64,000 nt of DNA from Okapia johnstoni (GCA_024291935.2 CM044316.1:8672501-8736500); one strand, 5' to 3'. Shown: positions 10,881-22,497, counted from the first letter of the stretch. Numbers and translations are program-made. The notes: generated by a model from the letters alone, not told the origin.

Positions 10881-11315
10881 AGGAAATCTTTTGCCCACTC
10901 CTGGCTTTTGTATGCTTAGCACTCTCTGCAGTCCTGAGGCATAAAGGTGGACAACAGGGGTCCTCTGTCCATGGACATGGCATCACTTCACATACTGCGA
11001 AGCCCTTCCAGCCTTCCAGAATCTCCCCAGGCAGAATTAATGCATTCCAAGTGCTCTCAGTACAGGGTTAGGTGGCTGCTGTCATTACTGAGAATTTAAG
11101 GCTATTGATGTCCTTGTTTCTCCAGCAAGTCAAGAACCTCTCTGAGAGCAAGAAATGGCCTTTCATTGATGCAGCCCAGCATGACAGAACTATCTTCTGG
11201 TAAAACAAAGGGGTGTACCTCCCTTTAGGTGCACAGGCACTCAGTAATGTCCATCTGGCCAAAAGCAAGAGAATTTACATGTGCAACACAAGCTGAATCT
11301 CAGTGAAGACCCCAG
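10881..11315. other. Intergenic DNA, nothing recognised
   Basis: No repeat, RNA gene or credible open frame seen. Confidence 0.4.
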
Positions 11316-11473
11316 TGCTGCTGTTAAAACTGCCTGGGTTCAAATCCCAGTCCAACCTAGGACTGGCTGAATCAGTTGTAAGTGAATGACTTTGTTGCTC
11401 TGTGCCTCAGTTTCTCTGACTGTAAAATGGGGAATAGTGGCAATCCTACCTGGTTGGACCATTTCAAGGATTA

Positions 11474-12233
11474 TTTCTTTTTTAAAAATTGAAGTATAAT
11501 TGGTTTAGGGCTTCCCTGGTGGCTCAGTGGCAAAGAATCCACCAGCAATGCAAGAGATGTGGGTTCAATTCCTGGGTTGGGAAGAGCCCCTGGAGGCGAG
11601 CGTGACAACCGACTCCAGTATTCTTGCCTAGAAAATCCCCTGGACAAGAGGAACCTGGTGGGCTATAGTTCATAGGGTTGCAAAAAGTCAACATAACTGA
11701 GCGACTGAGCACAGCACACACACATATCTGTTTTACAATTCTGTGTTCGTTTCAGGTATACAGCAAAGTGAATCAGTTATACATACACATATATCCACTC
11801 TGTTTTAGATTCTTTTCCTATATAGATTATTACAGAGTATCAAGTAGTTCCCTGTGCTATACAGTAGGTCCTTATTGTTTATCTATTTTATATACAGTAC
11901 TGTGTGTATGATGGATTAAACCTTTAATCCATTTGAGTTCATTTTACCAGTGTGTAAGAAAGGGATTTGGTTTCATTCTTTTGCATGTGAATATCCAGTT
12001 TTCCCAGAACCATTTATTGAAGGGACTACCTTTTCTCTATTGAGTCTTCTTGGCTCCTTTGTCAAATATTAGTTGACCAGATATATATGGGTTTACTTCT
12101 AAGCCTCTTGATTCCATCCTACTGGTCTAAGTGTCTTTTTTTTATGCCAATACTATACTGTTTTGATTACTATTGCTTTGTAACATAGTCTAAAAACAAG
12201 ACATTTGATGCCTCTGGCTTTGTTCTCACTCAC
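11474..12233 (-). repeat. L1 3' end (antisense), internally deleted, carrying Bov-tA
   Basis: Starts with the reversed poly-A/3' end (ttgaagtataattggttta), shows artiodactyl L1 landmarks (cctgtgctatacagtaggtc), then jumps at about 11910 to a more internal part (ccatttgagttcattttacc ... ctgttttgattactattgct). A Bov-tA in sense sits at about 11508-11705. Confidence 0.85.
11508..11705 (+). repeat. Bov-tA SINE nested in L1
   Basis: Head 'gggcttccctggtggctcag', B-box region 'gggttcaattcctggg', tail 'aactgagcgactgagcac'. Confidence 0.9.
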
Positions 12234-12479
12234 TTCAAGGATTAAATGAGATCATACCTGTCAGATACTCAGAAGTTAGATGCACAGTAAGTGTGTAATG
12301 AGTGTTGTTTCCACACATGAGTGGGCAGCACTGGCAGAGTGTGTGCATGGAGAAAGATGTGAGGCCAGCAAACTGACCCCCAGGGGCCATACGGTCAGCA
12401 CCAGTGGACTAAGAACTCTTCCCTTCTATCATTTTCTTCCTTATGCAGGTACAGGAAGGGAAAAGGGGTGATGCGAGAT

Positions 12480-12789
12480 CCAGTCTAGCCTGACTTGACA
12501 CTTTACTCCATCATTACTGAGCACCTACTGTATGCCAGGGTCTGATTTATGATACAAAATCCTCTTAGCAGTAGAGAATCAGCTGGATGGAGACTGATGG
12601 GGAGGAGGGACTCCTCCTTTGATGAAGCAGCTTGACATGAGCTAGTGGCAGTGCAAGTGGGGAAATGTCTATGGATTCAAGATAGATTTTGGAGTTTGAA
12701 TCAACAGGGCTTGCGAATGGACTGGATATAAGATGTGAGAGAAGGGGAAGTCTAGAGTGATCAAGTGGATGGTTTACCAGTTACTGTTT
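12480..12789. repeat. Old repeat fragments, family unassigned
   Basis: 12490-12560 resembles an L2/MIR-like 'gagcacctactgtatgccag' phrase. 12570-12780 resembles the long ancient purine-rich repeat seen elsewhere. 12311-12479 shows nothing recognised. Confidence 0.4.
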
Positions 12790-13287
12790 TGTTTTTTAAA
12801 TATTTATTTGTTTTTAACTCTGCTGAGTCTTTGTTGTTGCATGGGCTTTTTCTCTAGTTACAGTGTGTAGGCTTCTCATTGCGGTGGCTTCTCTTGTGGA
12901 GTTCAGGCTCTAGGGCACATGGGCTTCAATAGTTGTGGCTCCAAGGCTCTAGAGCACAGCCTCAGTAGTTGTGGTGCACAGGCTTAATTGCTCTGCAGCA
13001 TGTGGGATCTTCCCAGATCAGGGATAAAACCCATGTCTCCTGCATTGGCAGGCAGGTTCTTTACTACTAAGTCACCCAGGGAGCCCTGTTTTTTTTTTTT
13101 TTTTAATGATGCTTTTTCTATCTTAGAAAAAAAATTTATTTGGCTATGCCAGGTCTTAGTTGCAACATATAGGATCTTTGTTGCCGCCTGCGGGCTCTTT
13201 AGTTGCAGCACGTGGGATCTAGTTCCCCAACCAGGGGTTGCTTTGGGAACTCCAAGTCTTAACCGCTTGACCACCAGGGAAGTCCCA
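12790..13287 (-). repeat. Two antisense CHR-type SINEs back to back
   Basis: Copy 1, about 12790-13086, is the long form (gtaggcttctcattgcggtg ... gtcacccagggagccct). Copy 2, about 13088-13287, is the short form starting with a T15 run and ending 'ccaccagggaagtccc'. Confidence 0.88.
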
Positions 13288-13324
13288 CCAGTCACTGTTT
13301 ATGTGCCTCCCCCCATGTTCCTGA

Positions 13325-14045
13325 GGCATTCAGCATTACCACATAACAAATTATCCCAAAACCTAGTGGCCTAAAACAGCATGCACTTATTATTTGACAG
13401 TTTATGCGGCTCAGGAATCCAGGTGTGGCTTAGTTGGGTCGCTCTGAGTCTCTCGCACAGATGCAACTAAGATGGCGGCTGTGGCCATGGTCTCGTCAGA
13501 AGGACTGACTGGGGAGGATCCACGTTCAAGCTCACTCTTTGTTGGCAGGATTCAGCCCCTCACTGGCTGTTGGTTGGAGGCCTCCTTCAGCTCCTCGCAG
13601 TGTGGGTCTCTCCGCAGAGCAGCTCACAACATGATAGCTGGCTTTCCTCAGAATGAACAAGAGAGAGTGAGAAGATACCCCAAACGGAAGTCACTGAGTT
13701 TTTGTAACCTAGTCTTAGAAGGGATATCCCATCACTTTTGCCACATTCTTTTTTCTTAAGATTTTTTTTTTTAATGTGTACCATTTTTCAAGTCTTTATT
13801 GAATTGGTCACAATATTCCTCCTGTTTTATGTTTTGATTTTGGCTGCAAGGGATGCGGGATCTTAGGTCCCCAATCAGGGATCAAACCTGCACTCCCTAC
13901 ATTGGAAGGCAAAGTCTTAACCACTGGACCACCAGGGAATTCCCACCTTTACCTCATTCTGTTGGTTAAAAACAAGTCATAGAGCCCCACCCACACTCAA
14001 GGAGAAGGAGTCACACAAGAGTGCGGGTTGATGGGAGACATTTAG
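13325..14045 (-). repeat. MaLR-type LTR (antisense) with nested CHR SINE
   Basis: Left part: 'accacataacaaattatccc', 'ctagtggcctaaaacagc'. Right part resumes at about 13946 with 'gttggttaaaaacaagtcat' and 'cccacactcaaggagaagga'. A CHR SINE at about 13748-13945 splits it. The 'aagatggcgg' near 13470 is part of the LTR, not an independent YY1 promoter. Confidence 0.65.
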
Positions 14046-14317
14046 AGATTGCACTGTGCGCATTGGTCCAATGGCTCCATATCACCAGTGCCTGCAACTC
14101 TGCCTGGCAGCTCTCTCTGGCTGCAGAGGCAGCTCAGACCTGCCTGGGAGTAACCAGACATTCCGGAGAATCCACTCCTTTGCGAGCATCCTTCAAACCA
14201 AAGAACACACCCCAGCTCCCTCAACTCTCAATGAGATGACTCTGAGGTGCAGACTCCACAGGTCTCTGGGGAGAGGGGAGAATTAAGTCCTAGGTGTTCC
14301 AGTATAACCTGCTCATG
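14046..14317. other. Intergenic DNA, nothing recognised
   Basis: No repeat or gene recognised. Confidence 0.4.
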
Positions 14318-14815
14318 AATATGCTCTTTTTAAAAATTTATTTATTTTTAGGGGTGGGATGGGTAGGGAGACGGGAGGGAGCTTCAAAAGGGAGGGGATA
14401 TTTGTATACCTATGGCTGATTCATGTCGAGGTTTGACAGAAACAGCAAAATTCTGTAAAGCAATTATCCTTCAATAAAAAATAAATTAATTAAAAAATTT
14501 ATTTAGTTTTGACTGCACTGGGTCTTTGTTGCAGCTCACAGGCTCTTTGTTGCTGCTCGAGGGCTTTTTCTAGTTGCAGCCAGCAAGGGTACTCTCTAGT
14601 TGCAATGCGTGGGCTTCTCATTGTGGTGGCTTCTCTTATGGAGCACAGGCTCTAGGGCACACAGCCTGTGGTAGTTGCTGCATGTGGGCTCAGTAGTTGT
14701 GGCATACCATCTTAGTTGCCCCTCAGCATATAGGATCTTCCCAGACCAGGAAGGAACCTGGTGGCCGCTGTATTACAAGGCAGATTCTTAACCACTGGGC
14801 CACCTGGGAAGCCCT
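14318..14815 (-). repeat. Long CHR SINE with an L1 3' end inserted in its A/T tail
   Basis: The L1 3' terminus (about 14344-14492; 'gatatttgtatacctatggc', 'caattatccttcaataaaa') is flanked by copies of aaaaatttattta. The reversed CHR body follows to 14815. Confidence 0.8.
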
Positions 14816-14821
14816 ACACTC

Positions 14822-15004
14822 TTTAAAACAAACAAACAAATAAACATTTATTTATTTAAAATGATTGTGTGGAGTCTTAGTTGCAGCATGCAAGCTTAGT
14901 TGCCCTTTGGTAGGTGGGATCTTAATTCCCCAACCAGGGATCAAACCCATATGCCCTGCATTGGAAGGCTGATTCTTAACCACTGGACCACCAGGGAATT
15001 CCCC
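14822..15004 (-). repeat. CHR-type SINE (antisense)
   Basis: Reversed A-rich tail, 'agggatcaaaccc' reversed B-box, 'accaccagggaattcccc' reversed head. Confidence 0.85.
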
Positions 15005-15147
15005 ATCAATACACTCTTTGCTGGGTGCCCTCCCTCCCCCGTCTCCCCCCCTCACCTCCCCTGCCAGTGCTTCCTGCAGTCGCCTTCCAGGTAAATCACT
15101 TGTACTCAAATCAAGGTGTCTCAGAGCTCATTGTGGAGAACACAGTT

Positions 15148-16185
15148 ATGTTTGCTTCTTAGGGCTGCTGTAATAAATGACCACAAACAGTGGCCTAAGA
15201 CAACAGGATTGTATTGTCTTACAGTTCTGGAGGCTAGAAATCTGAGTTCAAGGTGTGAGCAGGGCTATTATCCCTCTGAAAGCTCTAGGGGAGAATCCTT
15301 CCTTGCCTATTTCCTGGCTTTTGGTGGCTGCCAGCCATCCTTGGCTTTCCTGGGCTTGCAGCTGCACACCCCAGTCTCTACCTCCATCTTTTTCTCTGTA
15401 TGTCTTTGCCTCCTCTTAGAACAATGCCTCATCATTGGATTTAGAGCCCACCCTAGGTGGCTCAAACAGTAGAGAATCTGCCTGCAGTGCAGGAGACCTG
15501 GGTTCGATCCCTGGATTCAATCCCTGGATTGGGGAGATCCACTGGAGGAGGGAATGGTTACCCACTCCTGTATTCTAGCCTGAAGAATTCCATGGACAGA
15601 GGAGCCTGGTGGGCTACAGTCTATGTGGTTGAAAAGAGTCAGACACAACAGCGTCTAACACTTTAGCTAGGTCCAATACATACTACCTCAAGATCTTTGG
15701 CTAACGACATATGCAAAGACCTTTATTTCCAAATAAGGTCACATTCTGAGGTTCCAGCTGAAAGTGAATTGGGAGGCATTGTTGTTCAGTCGCTAAGTCG
15801 TGTCCGACTCTTTGCGACCTCATGGACTGCAGCACATCAGACTTCCCTGTCCTTCACCATCTCCCGGAGTTTGCTCAAACTCATGTCCATTGAGTCAGTG
15901 ATACCATCCAACCATGGCATCCTCTGTCACCCCCTTCTCCCCCGCCCTCAATCTTTCCCAGCATCAGGACATTTTCCAATGAGTCGACTCTTCATGTCAG
16001 GTGGCCAAAGTATTGGAGCTTCAGCATCAGTCCTTCCAGTGAATATCCAGGGTTGATTTCCTTTAGGATTGACTGGTTTGATCTCCTTGCTGTTCAAGGG
16101 ACGCTCAAAAGTTTTCTCTACCACCACAATTCAAAAGCATCAATTCTTCAGCACATTATTGGGGGGCGTTATTCCACCCATTACT
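15148..16185 (-). repeat. MaLR-type LTR (antisense) carrying Bov-tA and Bov-B
   Basis: LTR text: 'gggctgctgtaataaatgac', 'acagttctggaggctagaaa', 'ggggagaatccttccttgcc', 'tttccaaataaggtcacatt', 'ttattccacccattac'. It is interrupted by a sense Bov-tA (about 15453-15662) and a Bov-B 3' end (about 15781-16165). Confidence 0.85.
15781..16165 (+). repeat. Bov-B LINE 3' end
   Basis: Bov-B landmarks in order: 'gttcagtcgctaagtcgtgt', 'ctcccggagtttgctcaaac', 'ccaaagtattggagcttcag', 'ggttgatttcctttaggatt', 'caaaagcatcaattcttcag'. Only the 3' part is present, with no reverse transcriptase. Confidence 0.9.
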
Positions 16186-16267
16186 TAATGAGTGCTGCCA
16201 TTAACTGAGGTGGGGAAGATAGGAGAGGTGCAGGTTTGGGGTGAGTGGAGGGATCAAGAGTTCTGTT

Positions 16268-16545
16268 TCGGGACTTCGCTAGTGGTCCAGTGGTTAAGAA
16301 TCCACCTTCGAATGCAGGGGACATGGGTTCGATTACTGGTCTGGGAAGATTCCACATGCTGTGGAGTAACTAAGCCCATGCCCCACAACTGCTGAGCCCT
16401 TGTTCTAGAGCCGGGGAGCCACAGCTACTGAAGCCCATGCACCACAACTAGACATTAGCCCCCACTTGCTTCAACTAGAGAAAGCCCATGTGCGGCAACA
16501 AAGGCCCAGAGTGGCCCCAAACACACAAACAAATAGTAATTTTTC
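16268..16545 (+). repeat. CHR-type SINE, long form
   Basis: Head 'gggacttcgctagtggtcca', B-box 'gggttcgattactgg', then the long body (ccacaactagacattagccc) to an A-rich end. Confidence 0.88.
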
Positions 16546-17045
16546 TAAAAGAGAGCTCAGTTTCAGAGATGGTACCTGGGCATACGCATCAGGTTTCCAG
16601 GTGCAGACACCCAGGGAGGCAGCTGAAGGTCAGTGGAGAGGCCCAAGCTGGAGGTGTCATTGGAAGATACCATTGTTAGATATAAGCGGCATTTAACTCC
16701 TCAAGGCTGGTCAAGATCCCCAGGGAGCTGACCAGAAGTAGACACAGAAAGAAAGACAGCAAGCCCCATGGCTCTTTCTCCAACGTTAAGGACAAGGGAT
16801 GAAGAGGAATCAGCAAAAGACAACGAGCAGGGGCAGCCAGGGAGGTGGTAGCAGGACTCGGGGAGCATAGCATCTTGGAGGCTGAGAAAACACCCTTGAA
16901 TTCAGCAGGATGGACCCCTTTCCTCAGCTAGGCAGGGGCAAAAAGCCAACTGGAGCAGGAAGGAGAGGGGATTAGACAGGGAGGATCCAGAACTGGGGAG
17001 GAGAGACAGCTCTTGGAATGATTTGCTGGGGACAGTGAAGTATTT
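16546..17045. repeat. Old dispersed repeat, family unassigned
   Basis: Purine-rich sequence I read as the distal part of the long ancient repeat present near 4.4, 40.4, 46.5 and 48.1 kb. Low certainty; no gene. Confidence 0.35.
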
Positions 17046-17201
17046 GGGCTTCCCAGGTGGTATTAGCAGTAAAGCATCCACCTGCCAATGCAGGAGATGT
17101 AAGAGATTCAGGTTTGATCCCTGGGTCTGGAAGGTCCCCTGGAGGAGGGCATGGCAACCCACTCCTGTATTCTTGCCTGCAGAATCCCATGGACAGAGAA
17201 G
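17046..17201 (+). repeat. Bov-tA SINE, 3'-truncated
   Basis: Head 'gggcttcccaggtggtatta' through 'attcttgcctgcagaatccc'. It stops at 'ggacagagaa', where the LTR begins. Confidence 0.88.
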
Positions 17202-18466
17202 TGTTTATTTCTGGTGGCTGCTGTAACAAATAGTTGTGATCTGGGAGGCTTAAATACCACAGAAAACAAAGCAAAACCAGGACTTCCTGGTGGCCCAATG
17301 GTTAAGAATCTGCCCTGCAATGCAGGGGACAGACGGGAGTTCAATCCCCAGTTGGGGTACTAAGATCCCACATGCTGTGGGGCAACTAAGCCTGTGTGCT
17401 GCAACTACTGAAGCCCAAATGCTTTAACTGCTGAGCCCATATGCCACAACTAGAGAATACGTGCCCTACAACGAAACATTCTGCATGAGACAGTGAAGTC
17501 CTGTGACCCACAGCTGAGACCTGATGCAGCTAAATAGATATATAAAATAGAGCAAAACCAACCCAGAAAGCCTATAGAAATTTGTTTTCTCATAGTTCTA
17601 GAGGTCAGAAATTCATAAGCAGTATCATCAGGCCAAAGTCAAGGTAGCCCTTGGGGAGAGTCCATTCTTGGCCTCACCCAGCGTCTGGTGTTTCCAGGTG
17701 TCCCTTCCTGTGTGACTGCATCACTTCAACTCCAACAGATGGACTGCCTCCATCTTCATGTGGCCTTTTCCACTGTGTTTGTGAGTATCCTTTCCTCTTC
17801 TCTTCTAAGGATGCTGGTCAGGAATTCCCTGGTGTTCTGGTGGTTAAGACTCCATGCTTCCAACGCAGAGGACATGGGTTCAGGGAAGTTCTGCATGCTG
17901 TGAGCTGCGGTCAAAAAAGGAAACAAACAAACAAAATGTAAGGACTCTGGTCAATAGATTTAGAGCTCATTCTAATCCAGTTTGATCTCATCTCAAGCTT
18001 TTTTTTTTTTTTTTGCCATACAGTTGGTCCTTGTTGGTTATCTATTTTAAATATAGCAGTGTGTACATGTCAATCCCAAATTCCCAATCTATTCCCTCTC
18101 TCCCTGCCCTCTTCTCCTCTGATAACCATAGTTTGTTCTCTAAGTCTGTGAGTATGTTTTGTAAATAAATTCATTTGTATAATTTTTTTGATTCTGCGTA
18201 TCAGTGATATCATATGATATTTGTCTTTCTCTTCACTTAGTATAGGCTCCCCAGGTGGCTCAGATGGCAGAGAATCTACCTGCAATGCAGGAGACCCGGG
18301 TCCAATCGCTGGGTTGAGAAGATCCCCTGGAGAAGTCAGGATTCTTAATTTAGTGATATCCGCAATGACTCTCTTTCCAAATAAGGTCATGTCTACAGGT
18401 TCTGGCAGTAGAAATGTGGACATATCTTTAGGAGAGGGGCCACCATTCAATCCACTACAGGGAGGA
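17202..18466 (-). repeat. MaLR-type LTR (antisense) broken by four insertions
   Basis: LTR pieces: 'ggtggctgctgtaacaaata', 'ctcatagttctagaggtcag', 'gggagagtccattcttggcc', 'tttccaaataaggtcatgtc', 'ccattcaatccactacaggg'. Insertions in order: CHR (about 17278-17565), CHR (about 17820-17935), L1 3' end antisense (about 18000-18240) and a truncated Bov-tA (about 18245-18335). Confidence 0.8.
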
Positions 18467-18979
18467 AAGGAACAGGGTTCGGGATGGGGAAGATGAGGCA
18501 GTGACCTTGACAATCCACATGGCCTCCCAGAGCTGCTCTTTCCAAATAGGCAAAACAAGGACTGGCCTTGAGACTAAAGGTTGAATATGCACAAAAGTGT
18601 CATGGCTATATCACATGGAGACCCTCTCTACCCAGAAACAGGGAGAAAGTCCCCAAGTCTCTGCCCACTGACACACACTACTCCTCGTCACCCACTTAGC
18701 CCTCGTCTACACTGGACCCATGACTTTTCTCCTGGATCTAAGACTGCACCATATTCTTTCAAGTTTTAAGATGTTTGCACAGGAAGTCTCCCCCGACCTG
18801 GATGGCATTCCCTCTTGCAATTCTGTCTATCCTCCAAGTTTCAGCTTGAGGGTCTCTTCCTTCGTGGATGGGGTGGTAGTGATGCCCAAAGTCCCTATAG
18901 TGGATGCTATCCACTCCATCACACCACAAAGTCTCTTTCCTGAAGAGTTTCCATGATTATAATAACACAGTTTTACACA
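18467..18979 (+). repeat. Unrecognised DNA, then an L2-like fragment
   Basis: 18467-18700 is unrecognised. About 18760-18970 resembles an L2 3' region (catccactgctgt-like and Cys/Pro-rich reading text; 'cctccaagtttcagcttgag'). Confidence 0.4.
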
Positions 18980-19515
18980 ATTATTATTTTTTATTTATTT
19001 TGGGCTGTGCTGGGTCTTCATTGCTATGCTCGGGCTTGTCCTAGTTATGCCAAGCCAGGGCTCCCCTCCAGTTGTGATGCATAGGCTTCTCACTGCGGTG
19101 GCTTCTCTTGTTGCAGAGGATGAGCTCTAGGGTGTGCCAACTTCAGTGGTTGCGGCTTCCGGGGTCTAGTGTGTGTGTGTGTGTGTGTGTTAGTCGCCTA
19201 GTCATGTCCGACTCTTTGCAACACCATAGACTGTAGCCCACCAGGCTCCTCTGTCCATGGGATTCTCCAGGCAAGAATACTGGAGTGGCTTGCCATTCTC
19301 TTCTCCAGGGAATCTTCCCACCCAGGGATCGAATCTGGGTCTCCTGCATTGCAGGCGGATTCTTTACTGTCTGAGCCACCAGGGAAGCACAGGCTCAATA
19401 GCTGCCACGTTTGGGCTTAGTTGCTTTGCATGTGGGATCTTCCTGGACCAGGGATCAAACCCAATCCCCTTCATTGGCAGGCAGATTCTTATCCACTGTG
19501 CCACCAGGGAAGTCC
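18980..19515 (-). repeat. Long CHR SINE interrupted by an antisense Bov-tA with a (TG)n end
   Basis: The CHR body is at about 18980-19167 and 19389-19515. The Bov-tA at 19168-19388 begins with (TG)11 at about 19169-19190, replacing the usual tail. Confidence 0.88.
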
Positions 19516-19807
19516 AATTATTTTAAATTACTACAATTTTTTACAATAATTTACAATTATTTTTAAATGTCAATCTCCCCTCTTCCAGAATGCTGGCTAG
19601 GGAGGCCAGGCCTAGGAGACCACTGTGACCCTTGCATCTAGCTCAGGTATAGTGCACACACAACAGGTGATCAGTAAACATGCCCAGGTTTCTGAAGGAA
19701 TTCCTTTGTCCAGGTGAGGGGGATGTGCTGAGCATCACCCAATTAGACAGACTTGGTGTCCCAGTGATATTCTGGAATCTTCTCTGAGATAAGGGGACGC
19801 TTACATG

Positions 19808-19838
19808 TGCACACACACATACACACACACACACAGAC
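19808..19838 (+). repeat. (CA)n microsatellite, short and interrupted
   Basis: A CA run interrupted once by 'ata'. The flanks 19540-19807 show no recognised feature. Confidence 0.85.
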
Positions 19839-19854
19839 AAAATGAGCCCCTAGC

Positions 19855-20015
19855 TCCCAATTTCTCCATGGAATATTTTTTCCCCAGGGCAGAAAATGAA
19901 CCATTATTAAAACAACACGGCAACCGGCTGGGAAAACCCATTTTCAGCGATTTATATCACGTCACGTGGTTGCCGAGAGGAAATGGGAGAAGCGCTGGGT
20001 TTTAAGCACTGGGTG
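19855..20015. promoter_or_regulatory. Candidate regulatory element with E-box and X-box halves
   Basis: Repeat-free block with the palindromic E-box GTCACGTGGT (19961-19970). Inverted RFX half-sites ggcaac (19919-19924) and gttgcc (19969-19974) flank a 44-bp spacer. The call rests on motif content only. Confidence 0.35.
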
Positions 20016-20900
20016 AAGAATCCGTTCCATCAGAGGAGGAACAGATGGGTGTTTTTTCTCCCCTCTCCCCCTGCTCGGGCTCCAAGTTAGGAATCCATGT
20101 CAGCCCTGGGTTTGTTCTCTGGTGTGACGGGGGCAACTCTGGGAGGAGGCGGCCAGGCTGCTGGGCCCCAGGGGCCCCACCCAGGACGCCCTGTCTCCCT
20201 GCCCACTGCCTGCCCCCGCGCCTGGGCTGGTGGGCTGCCTTCCCTGATCACCTTCTGCTGTTTTACCTTTTCTTATCACCACCTGAAATTTTCCTTTCCC
20301 TTTACTTCCTCATCCACTGCCCCTTTCTTCGAAGGCAGTACCACATCCTGTCCCTTTATCCCCAGCGCGGAACACAACAGCAGTTGATCAAATATCCACA
20401 GATGTGGGCTAACTCATTACCCCCGCGCATCATGTTCTGAGGTTATTATTTACGCATCTGCCCTCCTCGCCAAGCTGTAAGCGCACTCAAAGGAGGGGGC
20501 TCTTTCATTTCTTTCGCTCATCTATGGATCCACGGTCCTTCCATCCCCAAAGAAAGCCTGATCCACAGCCAGCCTAGGGGTGGAGAGACACGAGGATGAC
20601 TGAGTCATTCGGCTGTTTAAAAGCCATCCGTGGCTTCTCTCCTTCAAAGCTGAAACCTGTTAGTGTGACTCCAATGGCCCCTCCCAATCTAGACCCCCCA
20701 AACACCTATTCAGTTTCATCCTAACGTCCTGCACCTGCACACCTGCCCTGGGCCCCAGGCCCTTTCTAGTCAAACCAGCTGCTGATCCGTGGTCCCCATC
20801 TCACCCGTGATGCTTTGCGCGGCTGCCTCTCTGAACCTCCCAGTTTCCACAGTCGGGTATGCTGCACGGTCTGCTTTCACCTTCTGAACCAGGGGCTTGA
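20016..20900 (+). repeat. Intergenic DNA with L2-like stretches
   Basis: 20016-20250 is unrecognised and GC-rich. About 20250-20600 and 20620-20880 read like decayed L2 3' regions ('tggcttctctccttcaaagc', 'ccctgggccccaggcccttt'). Confidence 0.4.
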
Positions 20901-21639
20901 TACCCAGAGCCCAATCCAGCCCACCCTTGTGATTTGTTTTGCCCATGCAAGGTTTGTAAAATGGTAATAAGGTACCAGCTCTTAAATACCTGGTGGTTAT
21001 TGTATAAAAATCTGTATTCCTGGCTTTCCATCAAAAGACACAGCCTCTGCGAAACTCAGAGGCAGTGCTCAGTAAGGCCGGCCCCCACTCCCAGCAGACA
21101 GCTCAGGTCTGCCAGTTCTCACACGGTGGGTAGTTTAAGGGAACTCTGGACCCAGACAGAGTCACTCGGCTGTTATGGAATCTTCCGCTTTCCTCTTTTA
21201 GAACAATTCTCCTGGCCTCTCCACCTAGCTTAGTGTCTTGGGAGTCTGGGCTGTGTGGACCCCACCGACGGGCTCCTGGGTCCTCTGGCTCAGGTTGGAT
21301 TCAGCCAGTGAGGGGAGGGGAAGTGAGGGAGATATTTGTTTCCCGGTTCAGCCTCTGTGGCTTCTGAGGGCCGCTTGCATCCCTGTTGGAGGTCACAGGT
21401 CTCCCCCATCCACACAGCCTGTAGTGTCTCCAATTCATAGCAACTGCTCACTCCCCTTGCCCCTCAGACCCAGGGGTGCTAATAGCTCCCACTTGTCCTA
21501 GTCCTAGTCCATGGCTTGGCATTATTCCTTGTGGTTCCTGTGGTACATCTGTCCATGCTGTGTAATGTTGTCCCATCATTTAACTCTGCTCAAAGTATCC
21601 AGTTTGAATGTACCTTCGGTTTCCAGCCCTACAGCCTCT
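20901..21639. other. Intergenic DNA, nothing recognised
   Basis: No gene or clear repeat seen. Confidence 0.4.
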
Positions 21640-21770
21640 ATGCCTCAATTAAGCCCTCTAGTAAAATGGGGCTAACAGCTGACTCTCGAGTTGATGAGAA
21701 AATAAATGAGTTAATACTGTGTAAGGAAAGAACTTAGCAAGTGCTAATAAATGTTAGCAGTTATTATTAT
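21640..21770 (+). repeat. MIR SINE, 3' half
   Basis: 'agtaaaatggggctaacagc', then 'gcaagtgctaataaatgtta' and 'ttattattattctg'. 21771-21998 is unrecognised. Confidence 0.75.
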
Positions 21771-21998
21771 TCTGTGTCACCGTCCTCACCACTCCTTATT
21801 GCCCCTTGACACTGAGGTGGAGGTCACCTGTGCCATTGCTCATGCAGACGCTTTCTTGACTGCTCAGCGTGTTTGTATTACCTGCTGTCCCCTATAGGTA
21901 GTGGTGTGCGTTGTCACCAGCTGTGTGATGTCACCTCTGCTATAGAGTTCCTAGGCAGTCCTCAGCCCCATGATGTCCATCCCTCCACACTGACCCCA

Positions 21999-22497
21999 GG
22001 AATTCACTGGCGGTCCAGTGGTTAGGATTTAGCACGCTCACTGCCACAGCCCAGGTTCAATCCTTGGTCAGGGAAGTAAGATCCCGAAAACCTCATGGCA
22101 TGGCCCTGTATCTATCTATCATCTATTTATCTATGCATGTGTGCTCAGTCAGTCATGTCCAACTCTTTGCGACTCAGTGGACTACAGCCCACCAGGCTCT
22201 CTTATCTGGAATTTTCTAGGTAAGAATACTGGTCTGAGTTGCCATTTCCTTCTCCAGGGGATCTTCCCGACCCAGGGATAGAACCAGCATCTCCTGCATT
22301 GGCAGGCAGATCCTTTACCACTGCGCCATCTGGGAAGCCCTATTGTTGCTGTTCAGTCACTCAGTCGTGTCCAACTCTGTGACCCCATGGACTGCAGCAC
22401 GCCAGGCTTTTCCCATCTGTCCTTTACCATCTCTGAAAGTTTGCTCAAACTTACATCCACTGAGTTGGGGAAACCCTTATATATATATGTATATATA
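21999..22497. repeat. CHR, Bov-tA and Bov-B-like fragments in a row
   Basis: CHR sense 21999-22110 followed by a short (TCTA)n; Bov-tA antisense about 22136-22340; Bov-B/Bov-A-like sense fragment about 22341-22478 (gaccccatggactgcagcac); then (TA)n to about 22497. Confidence 0.85.

Larger units (their letters stand above)
11316..12310 (+). repeat. MIR split by an L1 insertion
   Basis: The MIR 5' half is at about 11316-11473 (tgcctcagtttctctgactg, taaaatgggg). Its 3' half resumes at 12234-12310 (ggattaaatgagatcatacc). The 11-mer ttcaaggatta occurs at 11463-11473 and again at 12234-12244, on either side of the L1, and is the target-site duplication. Confidence 0.85.

Noticed and set aside
13460..13500. 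YY1-like 'aagatggcggc' site suggesting a promoter
   Set aside because: It is part of a MaLR LTR and has no CpG island or other promoter context.
18070..18558. 162-codon minus-strand open frame
   Set aside because: Crosses L1, Bov-tA and LTR segments, so it is a chance frame through nested repeats.
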